Position numbers and translations under genes: made by a program. From the NCBI RefSeq assembly GCF_023502205.1, contig NZ_JAMFLG010000020.1, forward strand, positions 1 to 64,000: DNA of 64,000 nucleotides, given 5' to 3'. The stretch is from Aquiflexum sp. TKW24L. Its GTDB lineage: Bacteria; Bacteroidota; Bacteroidia; Cytophagales; Cyclobacteriaceae. The notes under the pieces were generated by a model that worked only from the letters and a program-made list of their open reading frames with translations, did not search any database and was not told where the DNA came from. This document shows, piece after piece, positions 53,949 to 63,587 of the stretch (positions within the stretch are counted from its first letter, which is position 1; every line of letters begins with the position of its first letter).

Positions 53949-55094
53949 TTAAAGGAAAGGCTGCTGCAGTAATTTTAAAGCTTTTTCTAGGATATCATCG
54001 TCTTTGGCAAAACAGAACCGAAGTAATTTGTGGTCTGTTTTGTCATGGTAAAAAACTGACACTGGAATACACGCCACCCCGATTTCTTTGGTCATCCTGA
54101 TGGCTAGGTCGTAATCGGATTCCTTTGATAAGTGTCCATAAGATACCAATTGGAAGAAACTTCCCTGCGCAGGGGTAAATTCAAAAGGAGTATCTTTTAA
54201 TCCATTGCAAAACAAGTCTCTTTTATGTTGGTAAAAGTCATTGAGGTGAAGATACCTCGATGACTCTACCATAAAGTCTGCCAATGCATATTGCAGTGGA
54301 GTAGCCGTGCTAAAAGTCAGGAATTGATGGATTTTCCGGAATTCGGCACTGAGTTTTTCGGGTGCGAGGCAATAACCAATCTTCCAACCTGTGATATGGA
54401 AAGTCTTTCCAAAAGAACCACAGACAAATGTCCTTTCCTTTAGCACTGGATGGCTAAACATGGGTAGGTGCTTCCTCCCATCAAAAGTAATGTGCTCGTA
54501 CACTTCGTCACTGACGATATAGATCTCCCTGTCCTGAATCAATTCCGCCAATGTATCCAAATCCTCTTGTGTCCAGACATAGCCGCAGGGATTATGGGGC
54601 GTATTGACCATGATCAGACGGGTCTTGTCTGTGATGGCGGATTTCACTTTGTCCCAATCCACCGAAAAATCCTGCAGTTTGAGGGAAACGTAGACAGGAA
54701 CCCCTCCATTCAAAATCACTGCCGGTTCATAGCTGTCATAATTTGGCTCGAGCAAAATCACCTCATCCCCAGGTCTTACCACGGCGGTCACCGCTGCAAA
54801 AATTGCTTCAGTCGCTCCGGACACAACCGTAACTTCAGATTCTGCATTGAAATCCACTCCGTAGACGAGTTTGGTTTTTTCGGCTATCCTTTGTTTGAAG
54901 ATCGGCACACCGCTCATTGGCGCATATTGGTTATAGCCCTCGCTCACATACTTGGTCACCAGGTCATGGAGGTAAGGAAAGCAATCAAACCCAGGAAAAC
55001 CTTGGGCCAAGTTGATGGCATTGCAATCAGTTGCCAGTTTGGACATCACTGTAAAGATGGTCGTCCCTACATCTGGTAGTTTGGAAGAAATCAT
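53949..55094 (-). CDS. Class I aminotransferase (methionine/kynurenine aminotransferase type)
   Basis: This 381-residue fold-type I PLP enzyme has Schiff-base Lys230 in GSFGKTFHITGWKIGY. The opening ISSKLPDVGTTIFTVMSKLA and the NLAQGFPGF stretch are typical of YbdL-type methionine aminotransferases and relatives acting on aromatic or sulfur amino acids. The start MISSKLPDV was selected over an upstream ATG 23 codons earlier, whose extra sequence looks like a hydrophobic artefact. It is alone on its strand. Confidence 0.85.
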   Translation of the reverse strand: MISSKLPDVGTTIFTVMSKLATDCNAINLAQGFPGFDCFPYLHDLVTKYVSEGYNQYAPMSGVPIFKQRIAEKTKLVYGVDFNAESEVTVVSGATEAIFAAVTAVVRPGDEVILLEPNYDSYEPAVILNGGVPVYVSLKLQDFSVDWDKVKSAITDKTRLIMVNTPHNPCGYVWTQEDLDTLAELIQDREIYIVSDEVYEHITFDGRKHLPMFSHPVLKERTFVCGSFGKTFHITGWKIGYCLAPEKLSAEFRKIHQFLTFSTATPLQYALADFMVESSRYLHLNDFYQHKRDLFCNGLKDTPFEFTPAQGSFFQLVSYGHLSKESDYDLAIRMTKEIGVACIPVSVFYHDKTDHKLLRFCFAKDDDILEKALKLLQQPFL

Positions 55095-55359
55095 GCTGTT
55101 TTGGCCGGTTTTCGAATTAAAAAGAAAGAATCCAAAAACTATAAAAAATATCCCCAATACCAAAAGCCTTTCTTTTGGATGGTATTCCTAGTATATGGTT
55201 ATCCGCTACTTTGCCGGTAACCCAATAATTATCTACCTGCAAGAAGGAAGTCGGAACACCTCCGCCTCTCGGAGGGAAGGGATGTGCCGGACATTTCAGC
55301 CTCTGACAAAAATTATATTGAAGAGTATTTTTACAGGCAACCAATATTCTGTTTCCTGC

Positions 55360-56637
55360 TTAATTGATTTTTTTATCAAAAAAATAAAGAACCAAACCCA
55401 AGCCGATAATGGACATTCCTGCAAGACTTTCGATTGGCTTGTCATACAGGATATATAACAACACAAGTGTACTGAACAAAAGATAAATCACCTGAAGGTA
55501 TGGTTTGAATGGGGTTTTAAATCCTGTTTGATTTTTGAGAAGGAGTGATGAAAAAATAGTAATGGTTCCCATCAGCTGTAAGACAAATCCGGCATAGATC
55601 AACACTTTTTCAAAAGATCCGGTCAGCATCAGAAGCAGGGCTATGGCAGAATTGAGCCAAATGGCCCTGACAGGGATCCCATGTGCGTTTTCTTTGGAGA
55701 GGGGAAACCATAATTTAAAATCTTTTGCCATAGAATGGGTCACCCTTGGACCAACCCAGGTATATCCACTAATAGTGGCTATCAATTGGATGGCTATGAA
55801 AAAACTGACCCAATAGACGCCGGTTTGTCCAAAGAGATTTTGCGCAACTATCGTAGCAATTTCGACTTTTCCGGCCAATTGTTCTACGGAGGCATGTTTG
55901 ATAAATACAAGCTGCAATAAAATGTAGCAAGCCATCACGAGCAATGTAGCTAAGATCAATGCTTTTGGTAGATTTTTGCGTGGTTGATCAATCTCTTCTA
56001 CAATATAGGCTGCAGAATTCCACCCTGTATAGGCGTAAAATACAAACACCAATGAAACTGAAAATCCGGGAATCAAAATTTCATTTTTCCATCCATCTGA
56101 AAAGTCGAAACTTTGAAAATCGGCGGCAGGCATAAAAGATAAACCTATCCCAATAAATCCAAAAACAAATAACAACTTGATGATAGTCAACAGGTTTTGG
56201 ACATAGGCACTCTGCTTCACCGTCAAGGAATGGGCAATTGTCACCAGCAAAATCAGGATTGCACCAACATTCGGTTCGAATCCGCCAAGAACAGGTTTTA
56301 GATAGTGGTTGACAGCCATGGCTGCAATGGCAATCGGTGCAGAAAATCCAACTGCCAAAGAAACCCAAGCATACAGATACCCCACAGATGGATGGATATT
56401 TTCTGAAAGGAAAATGTAATCCCCTCCGGATCTTTTGAAGTGAGTCCCAAGTTCGGCAAAAACCAAAGCTCCGATCAAAGCCATGATTCCACCAATAGTC
56501 CAGAGGAAAATAATGGACCAGGTATTTTGCACTTCTAAAAGCTGAAACCCCAGACTTGTAAAAACCCCGGTGCCGATCATATTGGCGATGACCAAGGCAG
56601 CGGCTGTCTTCCACCCGATTTTATTTTTGATCTTCAT
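55360..56637 (-). CDS. APC-family amino acid permease
   Basis: This 425-residue protein has about twelve transmembrane helices. The APC N-terminal signature is clear: TAAALVIANMIGTGVFTSLG, with the later AELGTHFKRSGGDYIFLSEN. The substrate is not clear from sequence; arginase lies 230 bases away on the opposite strand, so arginine or other amino acids are possible. The ATG at 56637 was chosen over one 21 bases upstream. The gene is transcribed divergently from arginase. Confidence 0.85.
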   Translation of the reverse strand: MKIKNKIGWKTAAALVIANMIGTGVFTSLGFQLLEVQNTWSIIFLWTIGGIMALIGALVFAELGTHFKRSGGDYIFLSENIHPSVGYLYAWVSLAVGFSAPIAIAAMAVNHYLKPVLGGFEPNVGAILILLVTIAHSLTVKQSAYVQNLLTIIKLLFVFGFIGIGLSFMPAADFQSFDFSDGWKNEILIPGFSVSLVFVFYAYTGWNSAAYIVEEIDQPRKNLPKALILATLLVMACYILLQLVFIKHASVEQLAGKVEIATIVAQNLFGQTGVYWVSFFIAIQLIATISGYTWVGPRVTHSMAKDFKLWFPLSKENAHGIPVRAIWLNSAIALLLMLTGSFEKVLIYAGFVLQLMGTITIFSSLLLKNQTGFKTPFKPYLQVIYLLFSTLVLLYILYDKPIESLAGMSIIGLGLVLYFFDKKIN

Positions 56638-56869
56638 TAACAAACCTTGATGTTTCAATCTTTAAAATCATTTTTCCGAAATAAAGCAGAAATTTTGAAT
56701 TAACATCAAATCCCTTTGATCCAAAAATTTTTCTTTCAAGAAGACCAAATTCAGGGGGCATTAGACTTTCTCAAAGGAATCCTTGCCAATGGTTTTTCAG
56801 CCTTTTTTTGACTACTTTTGAGGCACTTCGATTGAAGGATAATTTGAATGAAGCCCAGATAACCCATTT

Positions 56870-57820
56870 ATGAGAGATATAAAATTGGTAGAGGTTCGAT
56901 CAGAAATTGCTGCCGGAACGAGAGGTGCGAGTTTGGGCATCGATGCACTCAAAATCGCAAGCTTGGACAAAACTTCGGATTTCTTTACCAGATTTGACCC
57001 GATCAATGTCCCGGATGCCAACAATTTTCTTTGGAAAGGAAACAAGCATCCACATGCCAAATACATAGATGGTGTCTACCAGGTTTTGAAAAATGTATAC
57101 AGCACCGTTGAATCCCTAAGGTTAGAGAAATTATTCCCCATCGTTCTTGCAGGTGACCATTCTACCGCAGCGGGGACTATCATGGGAATCAAAGCAGCAC
57201 ATCCCGATAAAAGACTTGGTGTGATCTGGATAGATGCACATGCAGACCTCCACACACCGTATACCACGCCTTCTGGAAACATGCACGGAATGCCTTTGGC
57301 AATGTGCATTCAAACCGACAACAGAGACTGCGAAGTCAACCAACCTGCTGAAGAAACGGTTCAGTATTGGGAGAAAATAAAAAAAATAGGTGGTGATGCA
57401 CCAAAAATCAAAGCAGAAGACATCGTATTTATTTCCGTAAGAGATACTGAAGCACCTGAAGATTTTCTAATCAAAAAATTGGGTATCAAGAATTTTACAA
57501 CAGAAGACGTCCGCGCACTTGGCATCAGCAAAGTAGCAGCAGAAGCATTAAGCATCCTTGCAGATTGTGATCAGATTTACATTTCCTTTGATGTGGACAG
57601 CTTGGATTCTTCGATCTCAATGGGAACCGGAACGCCCGTTGCAAACGGATTAACCGTTAAAGAGGCCCTAGAACTCAACGCTGAATTGATCAAAGACAAG
57701 CGGGTTTGCTGTTGGGAAATCGTCGAAGTTAACCCTACCCTTGATTCCGAAAACCTGATGGCAGAAAATGCCTTTGACATCCTTGAAGCGACTACCAAGT
57801 CATTGGTGGATAACTTTTAG
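56870..57820 (+). CDS. rocF: Arginase family enzyme
   Basis: This 316-residue ureohydrolase has the two-manganese site. His97 is in AGDHST; Asp122, His124 and Asp126 are in WIDAHADLHTP; His139 is in SGNMHGMPLA; and Asp241 and Asp243 are in SFDVDSLDSS. Motif spacing fits arginase better than agmatinase. The enzyme converts arginine to ornithine and urea. Formimidoylglutamase is an alternative. A permease gene lies divergently upstream and argS downstream. Confidence 0.85.
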   Translation: MRDIKLVEVRSEIAAGTRGASLGIDALKIASLDKTSDFFTRFDPINVPDANNFLWKGNKHPHAKYIDGVYQVLKNVYSTVESLRLEKLFPIVLAGDHSTAAGTIMGIKAAHPDKRLGVIWIDAHADLHTPYTTPSGNMHGMPLAMCIQTDNRDCEVNQPAEETVQYWEKIKKIGGDAPKIKAEDIVFISVRDTEAPEDFLIKKLGIKNFTTEDVRALGISKVAAEALSILADCDQIYISFDVDSLDSSISMGTGTPVANGLTVKEALELNAELIKDKRVCCWEIVEVNPTLDSENLMAENAFDILEATTKSLVDNF

Positions 57821-57825
57821 GATTA

Positions 57826-57900
57826 ATGGTTATTTGGTTAATGGTTATTTGGTTAATGGTTATTTGGTTAATGGTTATTTGGTTAATGGTTATTTGGTTA
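57826..57900. repeat. 15-bp tandem repeat, five copies
   Basis: Five perfect copies of ATGGTTATTTGGTTA lie between arginase and argS, in a spacer that also contains the C/T-rich module III (TCTCATGTCTTAAGTCTCAC, about 57960-57990). The copies are likely to vary in number between strains. Confidence 0.9.
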
Positions 57901-57996
57901 ATGAAAGTATAAAAATTTAAAAACTGAGAAAAGAGATAAAAATCCCTGTCTTGGGCCAAGTCTCATGTCTTAAGTCTCACGTCTCATGTCTATTTC

Positions 57997-59787
57997 ATGA
58001 ATTTAGAACAGAAAATATCCGCCAGCATCCAAGAAGCCTTTTTAGAGCTTTTTGGACATCAGGCTACTATAGAAGAACTTGCCCTACAACCTACCCGAAA
58101 GGAATTTGAAGGGACTTTTACCTTTGTGGTTTTTCCTTTTTTGAAAATCACCAAACTCAATCCTGAGGCTTCCGGAACCAAAATCGGGGAATATCTCGTA
58201 GCAAACTGCAGCGTGGTCTCCAATTTCAATATTGTAAAAGGATTCCTGAATATCTCCGTGAAGGAAACATCTTGGTTAGATATTTTTTCAAAAATATATA
58301 CCAACCCTGTTTTGGGCCAACTTCCCGCAAACGGCAAAAAGGTTATGGTCGAGTACAGCAGCCCCAATACCAACAAACCGCTACATCTTGGCCATTTGAG
58401 AAATAATTTCCTTGGGTATGCAGTTGCAGAAATCCTCAAGGCAAACGGCTATGAAGTAGTCAAAGCCAATTTGGTCAATGACCGAGGTATCCATATCTGC
58501 AAATCGATGGTGGCTTACAAACACCATGGTAATGGAGAAACCCCAACATCAAGTGGATTAAAGGGAGATCATTTGGCAGGAAAATACTACGTGATTTTTG
58601 ACAAGGATTACAAAAAAGAAATCCAGCAGCTCCTATCAGATGGTCAAACCGAAGAGCAGGCAAAGAAAAACGCTCCTCTCATGCATGAAGCGCAGGAAAT
58701 GCTAAGACTTTGGGAGGCCGGAGACAAAGAGGTTGTCGATCTTTGGAAAACCATGAACGGATGGGTATATGAGGGATTTGATGGGACTTACAAAAAGATG
58801 GGAGTCGATTTCGATAAGTTTTACTACGAATCAGACACTTACCTTTTAGGAAAAAATATTGTAGATGAGGGTCTGGAGAAGGGCGTTTTCTTCAAAAAGG
58901 AAAATGGCTCAGTTTGGGTGGATTTGTCGGCAGAAGGTTTGGACGAGAAACTTGTTTTAAGATCTGATGGCACTTCGGTCTACATCACGCAAGATATGGG
59001 AACCTGCGAGTTGAAATACCAGGATTTCCACTTTGACAAATCCGTCTATGTCGTCGGCAATGAGCAGGATTATCATTTTGATGTGTTGTTCAAGATCATG
59101 CGTAAATTGGGTCGTCCCTATGGAGATGGATTGTATCATTTGTCTTACGGGATGGTGGATTTGCCTACCGGAAAGATGAAATCCCGTGAAGGAACCGTCG
59201 TCGATGCAGATGACCTCATGCAGGAAATGATCGAAACTGCCGAAAGCCATACTAAAGAATTGGGCAAAATAGATGGCTTCAGCACAGAAAAAGCTGCAGA
59301 ACTTTATGAAATATTGGGAATGGGCGCTTTGAAGTATTTCTTACTCAAAGTCGATCCCAAGAAAAGAATGCTTTTCAATCCCCAAGAATCAATCGAATTC
59401 CAAGGAAATACAGGCCCTTTTATCCAATATTCTCACGCCCGGATTGCTTCCATTCTTCGAAAAGCAGATCAGATCGGAGTAGATTACAGCAGTGCGGGAT
59501 TTGAAGGATTGGACAAACTTGAGCCTGCGGAAAGAGACTTGATCGTGGTTTTGAATGAGTATGAGAAAAAAATCATAGCTGCAGGTGAAGAATATTCTCC
59601 TTCCGTATTAGCCCAGTATCTTTTTGACTTAGCTAAGGAATACAATAGATTTTACGCAGAATTGTCGATCTTCCATGAAAATGATCTCAAGGTTCAATCT
59701 TTCAGAATCGCAATATCAGCCATCACCGCCAAAACAATCCGCAAGGGCATGCAGTTATTAGGAATCAAAGTCCCAGACAGAATGTAA
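57997..59787 (+). CDS. argS: Arginyl-tRNA synthetase
   Basis: This 596-residue class I aminoacyl-tRNA synthetase has an N-terminal Add-1 domain (about 1-110), the HIGH-type motif HLGHLRN (130-136) and a KMSKS-equivalent KMKSREG at 393-399. The C-terminal anticodon-binding DALR domain is at about 480-596. It charges tRNA-Arg. It lies one base before the glutathione peroxidase gene, so the two may share a transcript. Confidence 0.97.
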   Translation: MNLEQKISASIQEAFLELFGHQATIEELALQPTRKEFEGTFTFVVFPFLKITKLNPEASGTKIGEYLVANCSVVSNFNIVKGFLNISVKETSWLDIFSKIYTNPVLGQLPANGKKVMVEYSSPNTNKPLHLGHLRNNFLGYAVAEILKANGYEVVKANLVNDRGIHICKSMVAYKHHGNGETPTSSGLKGDHLAGKYYVIFDKDYKKEIQQLLSDGQTEEQAKKNAPLMHEAQEMLRLWEAGDKEVVDLWKTMNGWVYEGFDGTYKKMGVDFDKFYYESDTYLLGKNIVDEGLEKGVFFKKENGSVWVDLSAEGLDEKLVLRSDGTSVYITQDMGTCELKYQDFHFDKSVYVVGNEQDYHFDVLFKIMRKLGRPYGDGLYHLSYGMVDLPTGKMKSREGTVVDADDLMQEMIETAESHTKELGKIDGFSTEKAAELYEILGMGALKYFLLKVDPKKRMLFNPQESIEFQGNTGPFIQYSHARIASILRKADQIGVDYSSAGFEGLDKLEPAERDLIVVLNEYEKKIIAAGEEYSPSVLAQYLFDLAKEYNRFYAELSIFHENDLKVQSFRIAISAITAKTIRKGMQLLGIKVPDRM

Positions 59788-59788
59788 T

Positions 59789-60370
59789 ATGAAAAAAATC
59801 TTTATCGCCTTCGCTATTATCGCTTTTGCCTGTACATCCAGTGTCCAAAAGAAAGACCCTTCCACCATTGTATCCTTAGACCAAATGATTATGGAAAAAT
59901 CCATTTACGATTTTAAAATGAAAGACATCAATGGTGAGGAAGTCGATTTCTCTCAGTTCAAAGGAAAAAAACTTCTGATAGTCAACGTCGCTTCCAAATG
60001 TGGCTATACACCACAATATGAAGATTTACAAAAACTCCATGAAAAGCATGGAGATGAGGTCACCATTATTGGGTTTCCAGCCAATAACTTTGGCGGTCAA
60101 GAACCCGGAACAAATGAGGAAATCAAAGAATTCTGCTCTTCCAAGTTTGGAGTCACTTTCCGGATGATGGACAAAGTATCCGTCAAAGGTGCGGACAAAG
60201 ATCCACTCTACAGATGGCTTTCGGACAAAGACATGAACGGATGGAATGAAAAAGAACCAACTTGGAATTTCTGCAAATACTTCATCAATGAAAAAGGAGA
60301 ATTGGTGAAATTTTTCCCTTCTTCTGTGAAACCTATGGATGAAGAAATCCTAAAGCTCATTGCAGCATAA
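59789..60370 (+). CDS. Glutathione peroxidase-family lipoprotein
   Basis: This 193-residue protein has a lipoprotein signal with Cys15 (AFAC). The thiol-peroxidase domain contains VASKCGYTPQY (peroxidatic Cys71, not selenocysteine), GFPANNFGGQEPGT (Gln104) and TWNFCKYF (Trp159, Asn160). Cys116 in EFCSSKF could resolve the disulfide. Such enzymes usually use thioredoxin rather than glutathione. Membrane anchoring is unusual but seen in Bacteroidota. It starts directly after argS and ends at a strong terminator. Confidence 0.9.
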   Translation: MKKIFIAFAIIAFACTSSVQKKDPSTIVSLDQMIMEKSIYDFKMKDINGEEVDFSQFKGKKLLIVNVASKCGYTPQYEDLQKLHEKHGDEVTIIGFPANNFGGQEPGTNEEIKEFCSSKFGVTFRMMDKVSVKGADKDPLYRWLSDKDMNGWNEKEPTWNFCKYFINEKGELVKFFPSSVKPMDEEILKLIAA

Positions 60371-60386
60371 AATAAATATTTGTTAC

Positions 60387-60423
60387 AAAAAGACCTGTTT
60401 TCATTCCGAGAACAGGTCTTTTT
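60387..60423 (+). terminator. Terminator after the glutathione peroxidase gene
   Basis: AAAAAGACCTGTT (60387-60399) pairs perfectly with AACAGGTCTTTTT (60411-60423) around an 11-base loop. It has a T-rich end and lies 17 bases after the stop. Confidence 0.88.
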
Positions 60424-60448
60424 GTTAGTTTTGATCCAAAATATAAAA

Positions 60449-61360
60449 GTGGAAGTCACCTTATCCAGTAAAAAGCAAGCTTGGATGCATGCCATCCGAT
60501 TGAGGACTTTACCCTTGGCTTTGTCGAGTATTTTAATGGGTTCATTTTTGGCAGCCTACAAAGAGGAATTTCGTCTTTGGGTATTTTTGATGGCTGCATT
60601 GACCACAGTATTTCTCCAGATCCTTTCAAACCTTGCCAACGATTATGGAGACAGCATCCACGGCGCAGACTCCTTAGACCGGGAAGGTCCAATCAGGGCA
60701 GTTCAGTCCGGTATCGTCAGTTTGGAAGAAATGAAAAAAGCAATGATTTTTTTGGGAGCTTTATCACTTATCTCGGGGTTGGTTCTCCTATATATTGCCC
60801 TTCAGGATTGGAAAATATTTTTGTTGTTTTTGGGTTTGGGTATTGCGGCAATCATCGCAGCCGTAACTTATACTTCAGGTAGTAAACCATATGGTTATGC
60901 CGGATTGGGGGATATTTCTGTTTTCCTGTTTTTTGGATTGCTAGGTGTGATAGGCACCTTTTTTCTCCATTCCCTTTACTTTGACTGGAGTATCTTGTTG
61001 CCTGCAGTTTCCCTTGGATTCTTCAGTTCTGCGGTATTAAATATCAATAATATACGCGACATCAAGGCAGATAGGATCGCCGGCAAAAAGTCCATTCCTG
61101 TCCGGATTGGAAGAAATAAAGCAGTGATTTACAATTGGCTTTTGATTTTTGGAGGAAATTTCTCTTTAATCTTGTTTGCAATTCTCAACCAATCATATGG
61201 TTGCTTGACAGCCTTACTTGTATTTCCAATAATGGCCAAGGTAGGCAAGTCTGTGGCTACCAAAACCGAAGCGAAAGAACTTGATCCTTATCTGAAAAAA
61301 ATGGCAATATCAACTTTGCTTTGGGTACTTGCATTTGGGGTTGGAATATTATTTTTTTAG
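60449..61360 (+). CDS. menA: 1,4-dihydroxy-2-naphthoate polyprenyltransferase
   Basis: This protein has about 303 residues with some eight membrane helices. The MenA signatures are visible: SNLANDYGDSIHGADSLDRE (prenyl-diphosphate-binding aspartates) and NINNIRDIKADRIAGKKSIP. It makes demethylmenaquinone, the quinone of this phylum. The GTG at 60449 is proposed because an open frame starting at 60380 would run through the preceding terminator. An ATG at 60485 is also possible. Other men genes are elsewhere. Confidence 0.9.
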   Translation: MEVTLSSKKQAWMHAIRLRTLPLALSSILMGSFLAAYKEEFRLWVFLMAALTTVFLQILSNLANDYGDSIHGADSLDREGPIRAVQSGIVSLEEMKKAMIFLGALSLISGLVLLYIALQDWKIFLLFLGLGIAAIIAAVTYTSGSKPYGYAGLGDISVFLFFGLLGVIGTFFLHSLYFDWSILLPAVSLGFFSSAVLNINNIRDIKADRIAGKKSIPVRIGRNKAVIYNWLLIFGGNFSLILFAILNQSYGCLTALLVFPIMAKVGKSVATKTEAKELDPYLKKMAISTLLWVLAFGVGILFF

Positions 61361-61433
61361 ATAAAATAGTTAGTTTTCTGAATGGATTAAGGTAATTTTT
61401 GTATTTTCCAGCATCAAATAAACACCCTATACC

Positions 61434-62285
61434 ATGAAAACAATTCTCGTTCCCTATGATTTTTCCAAAGAAGCTAATTATGCTTTTGAATTTGCCATAG
61501 AATTGGCAAGAAAGACAAAAAACAAATTAGGACTCTTGCATGTCATTGAACTTCCATCGCCTCAAAGTTTCTCCACCATCGGGGAAGTAGGTGCGTTTAG
61601 CGGGGAGTCAAACCAGATTTTCATGATCGAATTGATCGAAAAGAGAAAAAAGCAATTGGCTGCACTAGAAGATGAATTCAAGGATGGAGAATTTAAATTT
61701 GAGACCAAAATGGTTTTTGGAAATCCTTATGCCGGCATTTCCAAGGAGATATTAGAAACCAAAGCAGACATAGTAATCATGGGAAGCAAAGGTTCATCAG
61801 GAATAGAGGAGGTACTCATCGGAAGCAATACTGAAAAAGTAGTGCGACATTCCATCTGTCCTGTAATTACGATCAAAGGCCCAGTCACTATCGACAGTAT
61901 CAATAAAGTGATATTTGCAAGTGATTTCAATGAGGTGCCGGGTGAGGTAATTGACAGACTCAAGACCGCGGTATCTACCATTGATGCTGAGCTTCATTTG
62001 GTCAAAATCAATACACCGTCAATGTTTGAAAGTACGAGGACTTCAATGGAAAAAATGAAATCCTTTGTAGAAGATTTTGAAATCATAGCCACTTCCATGC
62101 AGGTATACAATAGCACCTCTGAGGAGGAAGGGATTTTGGAATTTGCAGACGATGTTAATGCTGATATGATCGCAATGGCTACCCATGGAAGGACAGGATT
62201 CCTTCACCTGTTGAGCGGCAGTATTGCGGAAGATGTGGTCAATGCCGCCCAAAGGCCGGTATGGACCATGAAATCGAAAAAATAG
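61434..62285 (+). CDS. Universal stress protein with tandem Usp domains
   Basis: This 283-residue protein contains two UspA domains (about 1-145 and 148-283). Each ends in an ATP-binding-type signature: [20 protein letters not shown] and [16 protein letters not shown]. Family members bind ATP or act in stress and anaerobic survival; the exact role is unknown. One base separates it from the YciH-like gene, so the two are co-transcribed. Confidence 0.92.
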   Translation: MKTILVPYDFSKEANYAFEFAIELARKTKNKLGLLHVIELPSPQSFSTIGEVGAFSGESNQIFMIELIEKRKKQLAALEDEFKDGEFKFETKMVFGNPYAGISKEILETKADIVIMGSKGSSGIEEVLIGSNTEKVVRHSICPVITIKGPVTIDSINKVIFASDFNEVPGEVIDRLKTAVSTIDAELHLVKINTPSMFESTRTSMEKMKSFVEDFEIIATSMQVYNSTSEEEGILEFADDVNADMIAMATHGRTGFLHLLSGSIAEDVVNAAQRPVWTMKSKK

Positions 62286-62286
62286 A

Positions 62287-62643
62287 ATGTCTAAAAAGAA
62301 TAACAATGATTGGAAGAAAAGGGACGGAGTGGTGTATTCTACCAGCAACGATTTTACTTTCAACTTTGGAGGAGATAAAGAGTCCGAAACGCTACCTTCT
62401 TCGAAACAGAATCTCAAAGTCATGCTGGACAAAAAATCCCGCGGAGGCAAGCAGGTGACTTTGGTAGAGGGATTTATCGGGACCGATGATGACCTCAAAG
62501 AACTTGGCAAACTGCTTAAAAGCAAATGTGGCGTCGGAGGAAGTGCCAAAGAGGGGGAGATCCTGATCCAAGGTGATCACCGTGATAAAGTTCTTCAGAT
62601 ATTGGTTCAGGAAGGCTACAAAGCCAAAAAAACCGGAGGATAA
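62287..62643 (+). CDS. yciH: SUI1/YciH-type translation factor
   Basis: This 118-residue protein has the eIF1/SUI1 domain in its C-terminal 80 residues ([36 protein letters not shown] and the [18 protein letters not shown] end). The bacterial protein resembles eIF1 and can influence start-codon fidelity. It lies one base after the stress protein, and a terminator follows its stop. Confidence 0.92.
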   Translation: MSKKNNNDWKKRDGVVYSTSNDFTFNFGGDKESETLPSSKQNLKVMLDKKSRGGKQVTLVEGFIGTDDDLKELGKLLKSKCGVGGSAKEGEILIQGDHRDKVLQILVQEGYKAKKTGG

Positions 62644-62666
62644 TCTTTCCACAATTGACAATATTG

Positions 62667-62693
62667 CACCAAGCTTCTAATCAAAGCTTGGTG
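62667..62693 (+). terminator. Terminator after yciH
   Basis: CACCAAGCTT (62667-62676) pairs perfectly with AAGCTTGGTG (62684-62693) around a seven-base loop. TTTTTGTTT follows. Confidence 0.9.
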
Positions 62694-62721
62694 TTTTTGT
62701 TTCAACCCATTACTTTCAGAA

Positions 62722-63435
62722 ATGCGCAACAGATTGTCTTATTTTTTCGAAATGATATTTTTGGTTCCAGTATTCCCAATCCTTTATTTTAGAGGAAAGA
62801 AACTTATCGGGGCAATGGTAAAGCTTCCTCCTAGAAGTGAATTTCAGAAAATCGAAGGCCGTGATCCTAATTACCATCTCCTTATCATTGGAGAATCAAC
62901 CGCAGCTGGGGTAGGCGCATCAAGCCCTGACACGACTTTTGCCTCTCAGATTTTCAATCATTCTGAGGGGAAATATTCTATTCATAATTTGGGAAAAAAT
63001 GGACTGAGGGCTAAAGAACTCTTTGGGCTATTTCAAAAATCTGAAGTAGAAGTTGCCACTTCCTTTACAAAAACGATCATCCTTATAGGTGCAAATGATT
63101 GCTTCAAATTTACTCCCCCCAGAAGATTCAGTAAAGAAATGGAAACTTTCATTCTATTTTTGATAAGGGATAAAGGAGTAAAAAACATCATCATCCCCTT
63201 AATCCCTCCGGTTCAGGTGTTTCCCGGAATTCCGCGGAGCATGCGGTTTTTCTTAGGATGGCATAGAGGCATTTTGACTAAAGAATTGAAAATGCTGGAA
63301 AAAAATATACTGCAACTTTCCTTTGAAAATTATGAGTCTGATACGGCCGCAGGATTTTATGCAGAAGATGGCATTCATCCGTCAGATCTGGGTTATGAAT
63401 TGATAGCTAAGACAATAGCTACAAAAATTCAATAA
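62722..63435 (+). CDS. SGNH/GDSL-family hydrolase
   Basis: This 237-residue protein has an N-terminal membrane helix (about 10-26). The SGNH motifs are all present: LIIGESTAAGVGAS (nucleophile Ser59), GANDCF (Asn in block III) and EDGIHPSDLGYELIA (Asp216, His219). Possible roles are esterase or lipase/acyltransferase-like action at the membrane. It is a single gene followed by a hairpin. Confidence 0.85.
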   Translation: MRNRLSYFFEMIFLVPVFPILYFRGKKLIGAMVKLPPRSEFQKIEGRDPNYHLLIIGESTAAGVGASSPDTTFASQIFNHSEGKYSIHNLGKNGLRAKELFGLFQKSEVEVATSFTKTIILIGANDCFKFTPPRRFSKEMETFILFLIRDKGVKNIIIPLIPPVQVFPGIPRSMRFFLGWHRGILTKELKMLEKNILQLSFENYESDTAAGFYAEDGIHPSDLGYELIAKTIATKIQ

Positions 63436-63439
63436 AAAT

Positions 63440-63463
63440 AAGTGGTCAAAAAAATGACCACTT
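63440..63463 (+). terminator. Hairpin after the SGNH gene
   Basis: AAGTGGTCA (63440-63448) pairs perfectly with TGACCACTT (63455-63463) around an A-rich loop. No T-run follows directly, so it may be a weak terminator or an RNA-stabilising hairpin. Confidence 0.6.
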
Positions 63464-63587
63464 GATTATCCCAAAAAATTAACCATAAACAAAAAGCATA
63501 ACTCCCAAATACCTGATAGAGAAATATTGAAAGCCAAATACATTTACGAGCTCACATCTTACTCCAGATTGATCAATAGAAAAAATA

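Noticed and set aside
57826..57900. Possible CRISPR-like array
   Set aside because: The repeats are directly tandem with no spacers and no cas genes.
60380..60448. Upstream start for menA
   Set aside because: It would place codons inside the perfect terminator hairpin of the preceding gene.
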